From contig NZ_BDQY01000003.1 of NCBI RefSeq assembly GCF_002724055.1, positions 124,001-188,000 on the forward strand: 64,000 bases of DNA, in the 5' to 3' direction. The translations under genes were made by a program, and so were the position numbers. The notes beneath the pieces are model-generated. The model worked only from the letters and a program-made list of their open reading frames with translations, was not told where the DNA came from and searched no databases. Origin of the DNA: Tepidibacter mesophilus (GTDB taxonomy: Bacteria; Bacillota; Clostridia; Peptostreptococcales; Peptostreptococcaceae). Shown here in pieces: positions 1 to 9,608 of the stretch (positions within the stretch are counted from its first letter, which is position 1; each line of letters opens with the position of its first letter).

Positions 1-2
1 AA

Positions 3-110
3 AATGTAAAAGAGGTAGAAATTGAGGGTTACTATGAGTGTAATACACGTCAAGAGAATTGTGAAAATGATTGTGGAATGAGCACTTCTATTTATACTAC
101 TGAGCACTAA
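3..110 (+). CDS. RiPP precursor peptide, 3' end only (start lies before the window)
   Basis: An open frame enters from the left edge and stops at TAA 108-110, leaving 35 residues. The visible tail is acidic and has three cysteines spaced CX6C and CX3C, followed by a Ser/Thr-rich end (GMSTSIYTTEH). It sits about 150 bases before a radical-SAM/SPASM maturase and a dedicated export and protease cassette, which is where precursors of sactipeptide or ranthipeptide type are normally found. The role is inferred from position and Cys content. The start, leader and ribosome site are outside the window, so the full length and class cannot be decided. Confidence 0.6.
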   Translation, partial: NVKEVEIEGYYECNTRQENCENDCGMSTSIYTTEH

Positions 111-265
111 AAGTTGAGTAGTACATAGCATAGGTTAATAGTAATATAAGTAATTTGCATGGGGAGGTTTTATTCCTTCTCATGCTATATTTAATTTTAA
201 GAATTATTATTTTGTGTAATCTTTTTCGACTTTGCAATTTAATTACGTATATAAGGAGAATTAAT

Positions 266-1582
266 ATGAAATACAGTTTAAATGAAAATGTGAAAAGCAT
301 TACAAAAGAAGACAACATATTATTATACAACCCGGTTAAATCTTCCTGGATAAAAACAAAACAAAAAAATGTTGATAAATTACAGAGATTAATTAACAGC
401 GATTTAAAAACTTTAAATAAGGAAGATAGATATTTATTAGATTATCTTGAAAGATATGATATTATATCTGATTTAGACAATAAAACAGATATAGAAGCTG
501 ACTCACCTATATCTATTTATTTTTTCCTCACAAAGAAATGTAATTTAGAATGTAGTTTTTGTTCTATGAATTCTAATCCTAATATAGATTCATCAAATAA
601 TCTTAGTTTTGATGAGATTAAAGAATTTATTGACCAATTAAGTGATTTTAATATTAAAAGAATAATTTTAACAGGAGGGGAGCCTCTACTTCATGATAAA
701 TTAATAAAAATCATAGAATACATTAAAGAAAAATTAGGAACCAAAGTAATTGTATCAACTAATGGATTTTTATTATCAGAGCAGTTTTGTAAAGATATAA
801 AAGGGAAAGTTGATCGTATAGATATTAGTTGGGAAAGTATTTATGGTGAATATAAAGAAATGAGAGATCAGTTCATAAAAAATATAGATGTAGCAAAAAA
901 GAATAAAATTAATATGAATTTTTCATATGTAGTTACAAAAAACAATAGAGAATATATTTATGAATATATTGATTACTGTGTATTATATGATGCAGGTATA
1001 GATTTGAAAATAGTATCACCAATTAATAATGGGAATGATTATGATGATTTAATTCTTCAAGAAGAAGATGTTCTTGATCTTTATGAATCTGTATTTGAAT
1101 ATATTATAGAAAAAAATTATGTGAATTCTCCATGCTTAAAATCAATAATAGGGTATACACCTAAACCTAAGCTAGGATGTTCAGGTTACTATAAAAATAT
1201 GTTTGCTATTTATCCAAATGGAGATGTGTTTCCTTGTCATTCTGTAAATAGCTCAGAGTATAGTCTGACGAATATAAAAGAAAATAGCTTTGAAGATTGT
1301 GTTAAATTATTTGGTAAAAAAAGAAATACATTTTCAGTATTTAATATCGACGATAGAGAATATTGTAAAGAGTGCGATATAAGAAATTTTTGTTTAGGTG
1401 TTTGTGCTGGGGAAATTTATAAAGATATAGAAAGTGGCTCCATTAAACCAAGCACGTGTAAATTTAGAAGTATTATAGTTAATTATTTTTTATGGGAGCA
1501 TAAAAAAAATATATCTTTTAAAGAACAGCTAAATAATATTATATTAAAAATAAGAGAGGCAAAATCATGTGTGAAGTTATAA
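266..1582 (+). CDS. Radical SAM/SPASM peptide maturase
   Basis: This 438-residue enzyme probably cross-links Cys or other residues of the precursor encoded just upstream. The radical-SAM [4Fe-4S] motif CNLECSFC (CX3CX2C) lies near residues 91-98 and is followed by a TGGEPLL motif. The C-terminal SPASM region carries LGCSGYY, FPCHS and then CKECDIRNFCLGVCAGE, enough Cys for auxiliary FeS clusters. The first 80 residues are small and mixed alpha/beta-like, so a PqqD-like leader-binding domain is possible but not proven. The ATG at 266 is chosen because AGGAG precedes it by a normal distance; an upstream in-frame start at 155 has no ribosome site. The 3' end overlaps the permease gene, showing an operon. 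Confidence 0.85.
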   Translation: MKYSLNENVKSITKEDNILLYNPVKSSWIKTKQKNVDKLQRLINSDLKTLNKEDRYLLDYLERYDIISDLDNKTDIEADSPISIYFFLTKKCNLECSFCSMNSNPNIDSSNNLSFDEIKEFIDQLSDFNIKRIILTGGEPLLHDKLIKIIEYIKEKLGTKVIVSTNGFLLSEQFCKDIKGKVDRIDISWESIYGEYKEMRDQFIKNIDVAKKNKINMNFSYVVTKNNREYIYEYIDYCVLYDAGIDLKIVSPINNGNDYDDLILQEEDVLDLYESVFEYIIEKNYVNSPCLKSIIGYTPKPKLGCSGYYKNMFAIYPNGDVFPCHSVNSSEYSLTNIKENSFEDCVKLFGKKRNTFSVFNIDDREYCKECDIRNFCLGVCAGEIYKDIESGSIKPSTCKFRSIIVNYFLWEHKKNISFKEQLNNIILKIREAKSCVKL

Positions 1583-3768
1583 AGTTTGAAATTAAAAGAT
1601 TTATAAAAAACAGATTATTTTTTTTGATGGGATTTATTATAATGATGGGAATTGTTATAAGTAATCCAATTCTAGACAATCAATTATGGGCTGACAATTT
1701 TGCTGTATCAGATTTTGTTAATAACATGAGAATGATTAGTATAATATTTTTACCAATAGCAGTTGCTGCTATGTTAAAAGAAAATAAAAGTGAGGGTCTT
1801 GAAAATTTACTTTTTACTCAACCAATATCTAAAATCAGTTATGCAATGGGAAAATATCTAACTATAGTTTTATTAGCATTTTTTTGGATTTGTTGCGCAT
1901 TAATTGCATACATACTAATGCCTTTATATTTTAAAAGCTATCCATATGATTGGGTTTTATTTATAAAATGGACTTTAGTAGTAGTTGTACCTATTTTGTT
2001 GCTATATATAGCAGTTCTTAGTTATTTATATATGAAAACTAATAGTGTGATAATAATATTTATCACATCATTTTTTATTACATTAATGTCTGAGAAGGTA
2101 CCTTTTACTTTTGATTATATTATGAAAAATAAATTTTTCAATCAAATCTATTGGTCTATTGATAAAGATGTTTATTCAATTTTAATAATGAATAGACTTT
2201 TTACCTTAGGAGTAGCAGCATTAGCTTTGATGTTGTACTTAAGAGAATATGTATTAGAAAAAGTTAATAAAAATAGTAAAAATATAATAAGTTTAGCAAG
2301 TGCTAAATTGAGTTGTTGGATTTCAAATATTTTTGGTAATCAATTTAAAATGTTAACTCCTCATATGATTCCTATACTGTCTATATTTGTATTATCTGCA
2401 TTCTATAGTTATATAACAAACGATTATACAACTTGGAGTTTCACTAAATATTCATTACAATTATTACCAGCTTTTTTCATATGTCATGCCATATCAGAAG
2501 TTTATGAGAATGATAGAGAAGGTATTTTATTTACATCTTCAACACCTATATTTAAGCAAATGAAAAAGCGAATTAAATGGGGGATTATGTTTTCACAAAT
2601 AACTATTTTTATTTTATTTGCTATAGCTATATATATAGGATTAGAAATTGGATGGTCTAAATGGATTATAACTTCTATAAACAGTTTATTTTTGTCAACT
2701 ATCGGATTGACTATGGCAAACTTATTTAAAAAGTCAATGGCAGGTTATGCAAGTGTAATTCTTTATTGGGGGTTATGTCTAGTAGGTGGATCCAAGTTAG
2801 CAGAAAAAATGTGGCTTATTTCTATATCGATGAACACAGAAATATACTATAAAACTATCTGGGAAAGTTTAAGCGTTATGAGTTTAATAAGTTGTATACT
2901 TTATATTTTAAATATTTTTTATATTGGAAAAAAAGAAAAACCATATAAAGATATATTAATAAGTATTCCCATTGGTTTAATAGCTGTATTAGTAATAAGT
3001 TTACCTTGGATTAGTGATGAAAACAAAAGAACCTATGCTGTTTTTAATCAAAATCAATTAACAGTAATTGAATCAAATAATTATAAATTATACTATTCAC
3101 GTGAAATACCAAAAGAAACTGCAATAGACACATTAAAACAATGGGAATTTATTCAGGAAAAATATAAACCATATTTAAATGAAAGTAAATTAAAGTATAC
3201 CTGTGTTTATGCAAAAGAAGGAACACAAACAGTAAATGAAGATACTCTTTTATTAGAATATAGATATTTAAAAGAATTGAATCCGCCAAAATTTGGATTT
3301 GGGGATAATTATTCTAAATTAACTACAATTATTTTGAATGAATGTGGATTAAATAAAGTTGAATCACCTATTTTAGAAGGCTGGCTTGAATATATGAAAT
3401 ACAAAGTAGCAATAAAAGATCTTTATGATATTCATTCAGAAGAATATTTAGCTAAATATTATCCAGACTACTTAAATCCATCCTATCATAAATATTTTAT
3501 AGAAAAGATAAAACAACAAGATTCAAGTGCATATATATCTTCTTACATATTATATTATATTGAACAAAACTATTCAAAAGATGTAATAGCACAGATTTTT
3601 GAAGATGTTGGCAATAGTGAAAATAATTTAAACACAGATAATTTACGAGAAATATTCTTAAAATATACAAATGAAGATAAGACAGTAAATGAAAAATTTG
3701 ATGAATTAACAATTAAAATGAATTCAGGTGGTTTTAAATATGAGATACCTTTACGAAAAATATATTAA
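1567..3768 (+). CDS. ABC-2 type transporter permease
   Basis: A 733-residue membrane protein with two sets of about six hydrophobic segments (roughly residues 15-230 and 260-480) and a soluble C-terminal part of about 240 residues with no recognisable metal or protease motif. It starts 16 bases inside the preceding maturase gene, which suggests translational coupling, and its ATPase follows 14 bases downstream. In peptide clusters such permeases export the product or give self-immunity. Which of the two applies cannot be read from the sequence. The long extracytoplasmic tail is unusual for a simple ABC-2 permease, and I do not recognise it. Confidence 0.75.
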   Translation: MCEVIKFEIKRFIKNRLFFLMGFIIMMGIVISNPILDNQLWADNFAVSDFVNNMRMISIIFLPIAVAAMLKENKSEGLENLLFTQPISKISYAMGKYLTIVLLAFFWICCALIAYILMPLYFKSYPYDWVLFIKWTLVVVVPILLLYIAVLSYLYMKTNSVIIIFITSFFITLMSEKVPFTFDYIMKNKFFNQIYWSIDKDVYSILIMNRLFTLGVAALALMLYLREYVLEKVNKNSKNIISLASAKLSCWISNIFGNQFKMLTPHMIPILSIFVLSAFYSYITNDYTTWSFTKYSLQLLPAFFICHAISEVYENDREGILFTSSTPIFKQMKKRIKWGIMFSQITIFILFAIAIYIGLEIGWSKWIITSINSLFLSTIGLTMANLFKKSMAGYASVILYWGLCLVGGSKLAEKMWLISISMNTEIYYKTIWESLSVMSLISCILYILNIFYIGKKEKPYKDILISIPIGLIAVLVISLPWISDENKRTYAVFNQNQLTVIESNNYKLYYSREIPKETAIDTLKQWEFIQEKYKPYLNESKLKYTCVYAKEGTQTVNEDTLLLEYRYLKELNPPKFGFGDNYSKLTTIILNECGLNKVESPILEGWLEYMKYKVAIKDLYDIHSEEYLAKYYPDYLNPSYHKYFIEKIKQQDSSAYISSYILYYIEQNYSKDVIAQIFEDVGNSENNLNTDNLREIFLKYTNEDKTVNEKFDELTIKMNSGGFKYEIPLRKIY

Positions 3769-3782
3769 TGGAGGTAGTTTAA

Positions 3783-4673
3783 GTGAATTATATTGAAATT
3801 AAAAATGTAAGCAAAACTTATGGAAAAAAGAATGTCTTGAAAAATGTTAGCTTTAATATACATAATGGAATGTTTGGACTATTAGGACATAATGGAGCAG
3901 GGAAAACAACTTTGATGAAGATAATGACTACTTTAGTAGAACCTAATAAAGGTAAGGTATTCATTAATGATATTGATGTTTCAAAAAATCCTATTAAAGT
4001 TAAAGAAATAATAGGTTTTTTACCACAAGAATTTAATCTTTACAATGAACTTAATGCAGTTCAAATGTTAGACTATATTGCAAGATTAAATGGAATAAAA
4101 AGTAAAAAGTCACGTAACATAAAAATTGATGAAATGCTAGAAAGGGTAAATCTAAAAGATGCTTGCAAAGAACGTTTAGGAGGATACTCTGGAGGAATGA
4201 AAAGAAGACTAGGAATTGCTCTTAGTCTAGTAAAAGATCCAAAAGTATTAATAGTAGATGAACCAACGGCAGGACTTGATCCAGAAGAAAGAGTTCGCTT
4301 TAGGACTATGTTAGTGAATTTAAGCGAAGATAAAATTGTAATTTTGTCAACACATATTGTAGAGGATATATCTGCTTCTTGTGATCAAATGGTTTTGTTA
4401 AACAAAGGCAAAGTAGATTTTGTTGGAAATCCAGATACATGGTTACAAGGGGTTAATGGAAAAATAGGAGAAATTTGCATAGAAGATAGAACTAAGATAG
4501 GATTAATCGAAAAAGATCATCATATTATTTCTCTAAAACAAGTAAAAAATGGTGTTTTAGTACGCGTTATGATAAAAGAAGAATCTAAAAATGAAAGAAT
4601 TAATATAGTACAGCCAAATTTAGAAGATGCATATTTGTATTATACGAACTTAAAGAAAGAAAATATCGTTTAG
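3783..4673 (+). CDS. ABC transporter ATP-binding protein
   Basis: A 296-residue ATPase, partner of the ABC-2 permease just upstream. Walker A is GHNGAGKTT (about residue 35), the signature is YSGGMKRRLGIA, Walker B is VLIVDEPTAGLDPEE, and the switch histidine is in STHIVED. A C-terminal extension of about 80 residues is typical of drug and bacteriocin-immunity ATPases. The start is GTG at 3783, behind GGAGG. It is co-transcribed with the radical-SAM maturase and exporter genes, so a role in producer immunity or export of the modified peptide is the natural inference. Confidence 0.85.
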   Translation: MNYIEIKNVSKTYGKKNVLKNVSFNIHNGMFGLLGHNGAGKTTLMKIMTTLVEPNKGKVFINDIDVSKNPIKVKEIIGFLPQEFNLYNELNAVQMLDYIARLNGIKSKKSRNIKIDEMLERVNLKDACKERLGGYSGGMKRRLGIALSLVKDPKVLIVDEPTAGLDPEERVRFRTMLVNLSEDKIVILSTHIVEDISASCDQMVLLNKGKVDFVGNPDTWLQGVNGKIGEICIEDRTKIGLIEKDHHIISLKQVKNGVLVRVMIKEESKNERINIVQPNLEDAYLYYTNLKKENIV

Positions 4674-4692
4674 AGTAAAGGAGGCTGTTTTT

Positions 4693-6369
4693 TTGAAAGA
4701 ATATATTCAATTTTATAAAACATTCATTTTAAAATATTGGAAATTGTTAAGTCTAGCAATTTTATTTTTTTGTTTTGAGATGAGTGTAAGTTTGGTCATG
4801 CCTTATATTACAAAAATTTTACTAGATGATGTTCTTGCTAATAAAGATTTTCAAAGATTCAAAACATGCATCACAGTATTAATTGTAATATTAGTAATTC
4901 AATCAATTGCTTCATTTGCAAAAAGCATGATATATGCAACAGTAGAGTCGAGAATTGTAAAAGATATTCGTTTATCGCTTTTTGAGCATTGTTTAAAAGT
5001 GAAAGCTTATGTATTTGAGAAAATGACAGTCGGTGAAATTATTGTTAGGCTTGAGAATGATGTTAATAAAATACAACAATCAGGTATTTTTTCATTGATA
5101 GATGTATTTTTTCAAACACTAAGTTTAATAGGAACGATTATTATAATGTTTACTATGGAATGGCAATTAACTTGTGTTAGCTTAGTAATAATAGGTATGT
5201 ATTTTTACATCTATTATATAATGAGTAAGAAAATAGAGAAAAGTTCTAAGGAGCATAGAGAAGCTGAAACTGATATGATAGGTTTTATAGGTGATGCAAT
5301 TAATGGATTGAGAATGGTTCAGTACAATAATGCCCAAAATTGGATTAAAAAATTAAGCCATAAACAATATAATAATAATTACGATAAAACACTATCTTTA
5401 AACTATTTGTGGTCTTTTAATAAGCAATTGTCTATGGTTTTAATAACAATTGCCTGGTGTGCTTTATGGGGATTTGGAGGTTATAAAGTTTTAAAGGGAA
5501 TTACTACTGTTGGTACTATTATAGCTTTGACTAATTATCAAAGTCGATTATTTTCACCTATGCGTTTATATTCTCAATTCAACAATAATATTAAAGCACT
5601 TAAAATTTCTATCACTAGAATTAATGAAATTTTTAACTTAGATATAGAAGAAGAAGAAGGCTTTAATATTGATCCACTTGAATGTAAAGGTAAAATAACA
5701 TTAAAAAATTTATCATTCAAATATCCTGAAAGTAAGTTTGATATTTTAAAAAACGTAAATGCTACATTTAAGCCTGGTGAAGTTACTCTTATTTCAGGAA
5801 AGAGTGGTTGTGGAAAATCAACATTAATGAAATTGCTTATGAAGGAATTGAAACCTGATTCAGGAGAAATTATTTTAGATAAACAACCTTGTGAAGGTTT
5901 AAGTACAAGTTGTGTCAGAAGATTGATTTCTTATATTCCACAAGAACTAGATTTTTTAAAAACTACAATATTTGAAAATATTGTATTAGGAAATGAAAAT
6001 GTTTCATTAGATATAATCGATAATATGGCTGAAATTTTAGATATTAAAAAAACTATTGATATTTTGCCTGAAAAATATGAACATCAACTTTTAAGTAAAG
6101 GAAATAATTTCTCAGGAGGTCAAAAAAAACGTTTAGGGATATTGCGTGCATTTGTTCGAAACTCAAAGGTTATAGTATTTGATGAGGTTATGAGTTCATT
6201 GGATGAAGAGCGAAGAAGAAAAATAGTTGATTTAATAAAAAATATAAAAAAAGATAAAACAATAATAGTAATATCACATTATATAGAAGATATTGAGTAC
6301 GCAGATAAAGTTTATAAATTTGATAATGGTGAATTGATTGAAGTTTCTAAGGTTATGCCTGTTACTTAA
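4693..6369 (+). CDS. ABC exporter, fused membrane and ATPase domains
   Basis: A 558-residue half transporter with six membrane segments (residues about 15-300) followed by an ATPase domain: Walker A GKSGCGKST, Q-loop PQELDF, signature FSGGQKKRLGI, Walker B VIVFDEVMSSLD, switch ISHYIED. It has no N-terminal C39 peptidase domain, so leader removal must be done by another enzyme, and the S8 protease gene 25 bases downstream is the obvious candidate. The start is TTG at 4693 behind AAAGGAGG. It probably works as a homodimer to export the finished peptide. The substrate is inferred from context only. Confidence 0.85.
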   Translation: MKEYIQFYKTFILKYWKLLSLAILFFCFEMSVSLVMPYITKILLDDVLANKDFQRFKTCITVLIVILVIQSIASFAKSMIYATVESRIVKDIRLSLFEHCLKVKAYVFEKMTVGEIIVRLENDVNKIQQSGIFSLIDVFFQTLSLIGTIIIMFTMEWQLTCVSLVIIGMYFYIYYIMSKKIEKSSKEHREAETDMIGFIGDAINGLRMVQYNNAQNWIKKLSHKQYNNNYDKTLSLNYLWSFNKQLSMVLITIAWCALWGFGGYKVLKGITTVGTIIALTNYQSRLFSPMRLYSQFNNNIKALKISITRINEIFNLDIEEEEGFNIDPLECKGKITLKNLSFKYPESKFDILKNVNATFKPGEVTLISGKSGCGKSTLMKLLMKELKPDSGEIILDKQPCEGLSTSCVRRLISYIPQELDFLKTTIFENIVLGNENVSLDIIDNMAEILDIKKTIDILPEKYEHQLLSKGNNFSGGQKKRLGILRAFVRNSKVIVFDEVMSSLDEERRRKIVDLIKNIKKDKTIIVISHYIEDIEYADKVYKFDNGELIEVSKVMPVT

Positions 6370-6393
6370 TTTGATGAAATGGAATGAGGTTTT

Positions 6394-7506
6394 ATGAGAA
6401 GAAAAAACATAAAAATAGCTTTATTAGATTCAGGGGTTAATATTTATCACCCAAATTTAAAAGAACACAATATACAAAATATTATCTGGGAAGAGCATTT
6501 AAATAAATACATTAATGATATAGAAGATTCAAATGGGCATGGAACTAGTATCGCAGGTATCATATATAACCACAATAAAAATATTGATTTACTTAGTATA
6601 AAGATATTAAATCAAGACTTAAAGTGCAATATGGAAGATCTATTAAGAGCATTAGACTGGTTATGTGAAAAAGATATTGATATTATTAATTTAAGTTTAG
6701 GAACTACTTCAGATAAAATTAAGGAACAATTTCAAGATATTTGTAAAAAACTCATAAAAAAAAATATATTGATAGTATCTGCTTATCATAACAAGGAAGG
6801 CACTATAAGCTATCCAGCCCATTTTAAAGAAGTTTATGGAATTAAAAAGATGGAAATGCCAGATAAATCGAAATATATATATGAAAGTACTGAAACAAAT
6901 ACAATATATGCTCATGGTTCTCGTCAAAACCTATGTTACAAAAATAGTTATTATTATAACCGTGGAAATAGCTATGCAGCAGCACATTTCACGGGTATTT
7001 TGTCAAATATTTTACTGGAAGGTAAAATACAGAATAATTTAAAAGAAAGGCTATTAAAGTCTAGTTGGAATAAAAGTCAGCAAAAAACTTGGGAAGATGA
7101 GAGAAAAAATTTTGATTGGATGAAAAAAATATTATACTATCCATTAAGTAAAGAATTAATTTCTATGCTCGAAGATAGAGCTATATATTCAAATATTGGG
7201 GGTTTTTACTGTCCTAACTCAAATTATGAAGATGTATATTATTTAAAGAAAGATGGGATTTTAAAAACTGTAAAATTATATTCTGATTTTAGTAAAGGGC
7301 TTAAAGATGTAGATACATTTTTTATAGGAGATATACCAAATGCAACACTCGATGAAGAGTTAGCTATAAAAAGAAAACTTATTAAAGAAGCTTTAAACTA
7401 TAATAAAAATGTTTTTTGTAAATCTAAGTTTGATTATTATAAAAACAAAGAGTTATATGATTTGGCAAAAGAAAAAGATAAGATACTATACGTAAAATAT
7501 CTTTAA
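6394..7506 (+). CDS. S8 subtilisin-like serine protease of the peptide cluster
   Basis: A 370-residue protease of the subtilase fold. The catalytic triad is visible as Asp12 (LLDSGV), His49 (NGHGTS) and Ser193 (GNSYAAAH), with the oxyanion Asn in YHNKEG. There is no signal peptide or prodomain: the catalytic core begins at residue 6, so it should act in the cytosol. The C-terminal 150 residues are not subtilase and carry no motif I recognise; they could bind the leader. Placed between the exporter and the second radical-SAM gene, it most likely cuts the leader from the modified precursor. Confidence 0.8.
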   Translation: MRRKNIKIALLDSGVNIYHPNLKEHNIQNIIWEEHLNKYINDIEDSNGHGTSIAGIIYNHNKNIDLLSIKILNQDLKCNMEDLLRALDWLCEKDIDIINLSLGTTSDKIKEQFQDICKKLIKKNILIVSAYHNKEGTISYPAHFKEVYGIKKMEMPDKSKYIYESTETNTIYAHGSRQNLCYKNSYYYNRGNSYAAAHFTGILSNILLEGKIQNNLKERLLKSSWNKSQQKTWEDERKNFDWMKKILYYPLSKELISMLEDRAIYSNIGGFYCPNSNYEDVYYLKKDGILKTVKLYSDFSKGLKDVDTFFIGDIPNATLDEELAIKRKLIKEALNYNKNVFCKSKFDYYKNKELYDLAKEKDKILYVKYL

Positions 7507-7530
7507 AATTTGGTACAATGGGGGAAAGTT

Positions 7531-8592
7531 ATGTTTAAATTGTCTTTAGAGTTAACAAACTCATGTAATATGGAATGTAAATATTGTTATCTTCCACATG
7601 AAGAACAATTTATGAATATAGAAATTGCTAAAAAATCTATATGTATGGCTATAAGTGAATGTAAAAAACAAAAGTTTGATAGTTTATCAATAAGCTATTT
7701 AGGTGGAGAACCACTACTTTGCAAAACTAGAATAAAATTTATCACAGAATATGCAGAAGATATATGTCAAAAAGAAAATATTTCTATCTATTTTAATATT
7801 ACAACTAATGGTACTTTTATAGATAAAGATACTATATGTTTTTTCATAAAACATAATTTTAGTATAAGGACAAGTTTAGATGGTTGTATAATAGATAATG
7901 ATAAAAATCGAATTATGAAAAATGGTAGTTCTGCTTATAATTCCTTAAAACATAACTTGGACCTATTTAAATTCTATGAAGAAAAATCAAATAAACAAGT
8001 TCAGTTAAGTATGGTAATCAATAAAAATACTTATAAGAATTTATATGAAAATTTCAAACATATTACGGAGCTAGGATTTAAATACATAGCTACTTGCCTT
8101 GAAACATATAGCAAATGGAATATGGATGAACTTGAAGAAATCGAACTTCAATTTAAGAAGATTGCTCTTTATTGTATTGAAAAAGCTAGTAAGGATGAAT
8201 TTGTATTTTGGAATATTCCTTATCATGGATTTAACATACTCAACAAAAAATATAAGCATTTTTATTGTTATGCAGGAAAAGTGAGTATGTATGTCAAAGC
8301 AGATGGAAGTATTTATTCATGTTCTGCATGTCAAAAAGAAGAGTTTAAAATAGGAAGTACGCAACAAGGATTCAACGAAGATAGGAGAAAACAATTTATT
8401 GATTATAAACGTGATATTAGTGAAAAATGCAAAAAATGTGAATATCTTGATAGATGCATTAATTTAGATTGTATAGCATTAAAGTATGAACTTACAGGTG
8501 ATAAAACTCAAGTTCCATTTCATTACTGTCAATTAACAAAAATACAATCAAGGTTAGTTAACTATATTAATGAAAAAAAATGTTTAGTATAG
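7531..8592 (+). CDS. Second radical SAM/SPASM enzyme of the peptide cluster
   Basis: 353 residues. The radical-SAM motif CNMECKYCY (CX3CX2C) is at residues 12-19, with YLGGEPLL about 45 residues later. The SPASM-type C-terminus has FYCYAG, YSCSACQKEEFKIG and CKKCEYLDRCINLDC. It differs clearly from the first maturase, so the cluster has two non-redundant radical enzymes, either for two chemistries on one peptide or because one of them is an anaerobic maturation partner. The ATG at 7531 sits behind a GGGGG ribosome site; an in-frame TTG at 7510 has none. Confidence 0.8.
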   Translation: MFKLSLELTNSCNMECKYCYLPHEEQFMNIEIAKKSICMAISECKKQKFDSLSISYLGGEPLLCKTRIKFITEYAEDICQKENISIYFNITTNGTFIDKDTICFFIKHNFSIRTSLDGCIIDNDKNRIMKNGSSAYNSLKHNLDLFKFYEEKSNKQVQLSMVINKNTYKNLYENFKHITELGFKYIATCLETYSKWNMDELEEIELQFKKIALYCIEKASKDEFVFWNIPYHGFNILNKKYKHFYCYAGKVSMYVKADGSIYSCSACQKEEFKIGSTQQGFNEDRRKQFIDYKRDISEKCKKCEYLDRCINLDCIALKYELTGDKTQVPFHYCQLTKIQSRLVNYINEKKCLV

Positions 8593-8681
8593 ATATTAAC
8601 AAAAAAAATGCAAAAATTTTCATTATATTCTCATCAATAATATTTGGACTTTATCATTTCGGCTACATCTTCTTTAGATAA
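8580..8681 (+). pseudogene. Possible remnant of a CPBP-family intramembrane protease
   Basis: A 33-residue frame overlaps the end of the second radical-SAM gene. It encodes one hydrophobic segment with IFSSIIFGLYHFGYIF, which resembles the second conserved motif (FGxxH) of CPBP (Abi) metalloproteases. There is no EExxxR motif or other CPBP helix and no good ribosome site. CPBP proteins are common beside bacteriocin and RiPP genes, so a decayed immunity or processing gene is plausible. The call rests on one short motif. Confidence 0.3.
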
Positions 8682-8851
8682 AAACACATCAATGGAAATA
8701 GAGAAATCTATATTACATAACTCAAATATTACAGTATAATAATAATACATAATTTAAACGAGGATATATTGAAGAAATATGATGAAAGTCATGTGAAAAA
8801 GTGCATTTAGTATATCTATAAGATATATATATTAAATTTTGTAATAATAGA

Positions 8852-8891
8852 AAAGGATACTTAAGAACTAAACTGTTCTTTGGTATCCTTT
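8852..8891 (-). terminator. Intrinsic terminator of the DUF3189 gene
   Basis: AAGGATAC pairs with GTATCCTT, with an inner AAGAAC/GTTCTT stem; read on the minus strand it runs into CCTTTTCT. The hairpin begins inside the last ten codons of the gene. Confidence 0.6.
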
Positions 8892-9319
8892 ACTAATTTA
8901 ATCATATTTTTATATGCTTTTTGACTACCTTTTAAAACAATAGGTCTGCCAAATGAAACTAAATGAAGTCTTCTAGATGAGAATCCTCCTATTTTCATAG
9001 GTATATTTACTGTAGGCATAGTATCTATGAATAATAAATCATTTGAATTTTTATTAGATATAGAATATGTGCTTTTTACTGTATTTAAAACTAAATTTTT
9101 ATTAAATTGTCTACCTAAGGTATATACTTCATTTCCAAATTCATCGATACCTTTTAAAAACAAATTTCCTATATCTTTTTTTTGCATAGTATCAAAATAT
9201 CCAATATTCATTATTTCATCTGTGCTAGGCACTCTATCACTAGGAAGAATGTTTAGGTGAATAGCGGCAGCAATCGCAGAAGAATGTGTACCTCCAACGC
9301 AATTATATATAATCTTCAT
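8861..9319 (-). CDS. DUF3189 family protein
   Basis: A 152-residue soluble protein beginning MKIIYNCVGGTHSS, a pattern I associate with DUF3189 proteins of spore-forming Firmicutes. A Gly/Thr/His-rich N-terminal loop and a later GGFSSRRLHL segment are the most conserved-looking parts. No catalytic motif can be assigned. A good ribosome site (AAGGAG) precedes the ATG. It is transcribed away from the formate dehydrogenase operon and toward the end of the RiPP cluster, with its own terminator, so it seems to be an independent gene. Confidence 0.6.
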   Translation of the reverse strand: MKIIYNCVGGTHSSAIAAAIHLNILPSDRVPSTDEIMNIGYFDTMQKKDIGNLFLKGIDEFGNEVYTLGRQFNKNLVLNTVKSTYSISNKNSNDLLFIDTMPTVNIPMKIGGFSSRRLHLVSFGRPIVLKGSQKAYKNMIKLVKDTKEQFSS

Positions 9320-9519
9320 TGTTATAACTCCTTTTAATCGTATTTGTAAAAATATATTATTAATTTCATTAATAGTATATCCAAGTATTTGCTTTAATAT
9401 TTATATACATTGAAAATAAGTATAATGTATACACGGTAGTAAATAGATGGATTATCTAACAATATAAAGCAAATTTGGTTTTTCGTCGAAATAAAGGGGT
9501 TATTGAATCTTTTTGGTGT

Positions 9520-9548
9520 TTGACTGGAAAATATATATTTCTTAGAAT
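9520..9548 (+). promoter_or_regulatory. Probable sigma-A promoter of the formate dehydrogenase/hydrogenase operon
   Basis: TTGACT at 9520-9525, a 17-base spacer, and TAGAAT at 9543-9548 lie about 60 bases before the fdhF start. A long leader of roughly 50 bases with an AT-rich inverted repeat follows. Confidence 0.5.
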
Positions 9549-9608
9549 GTGAATATATATTAAAAAAACAAAGTTATTACTCGACTTAAAAGGGAGATGT
9601 AGTGTTTG

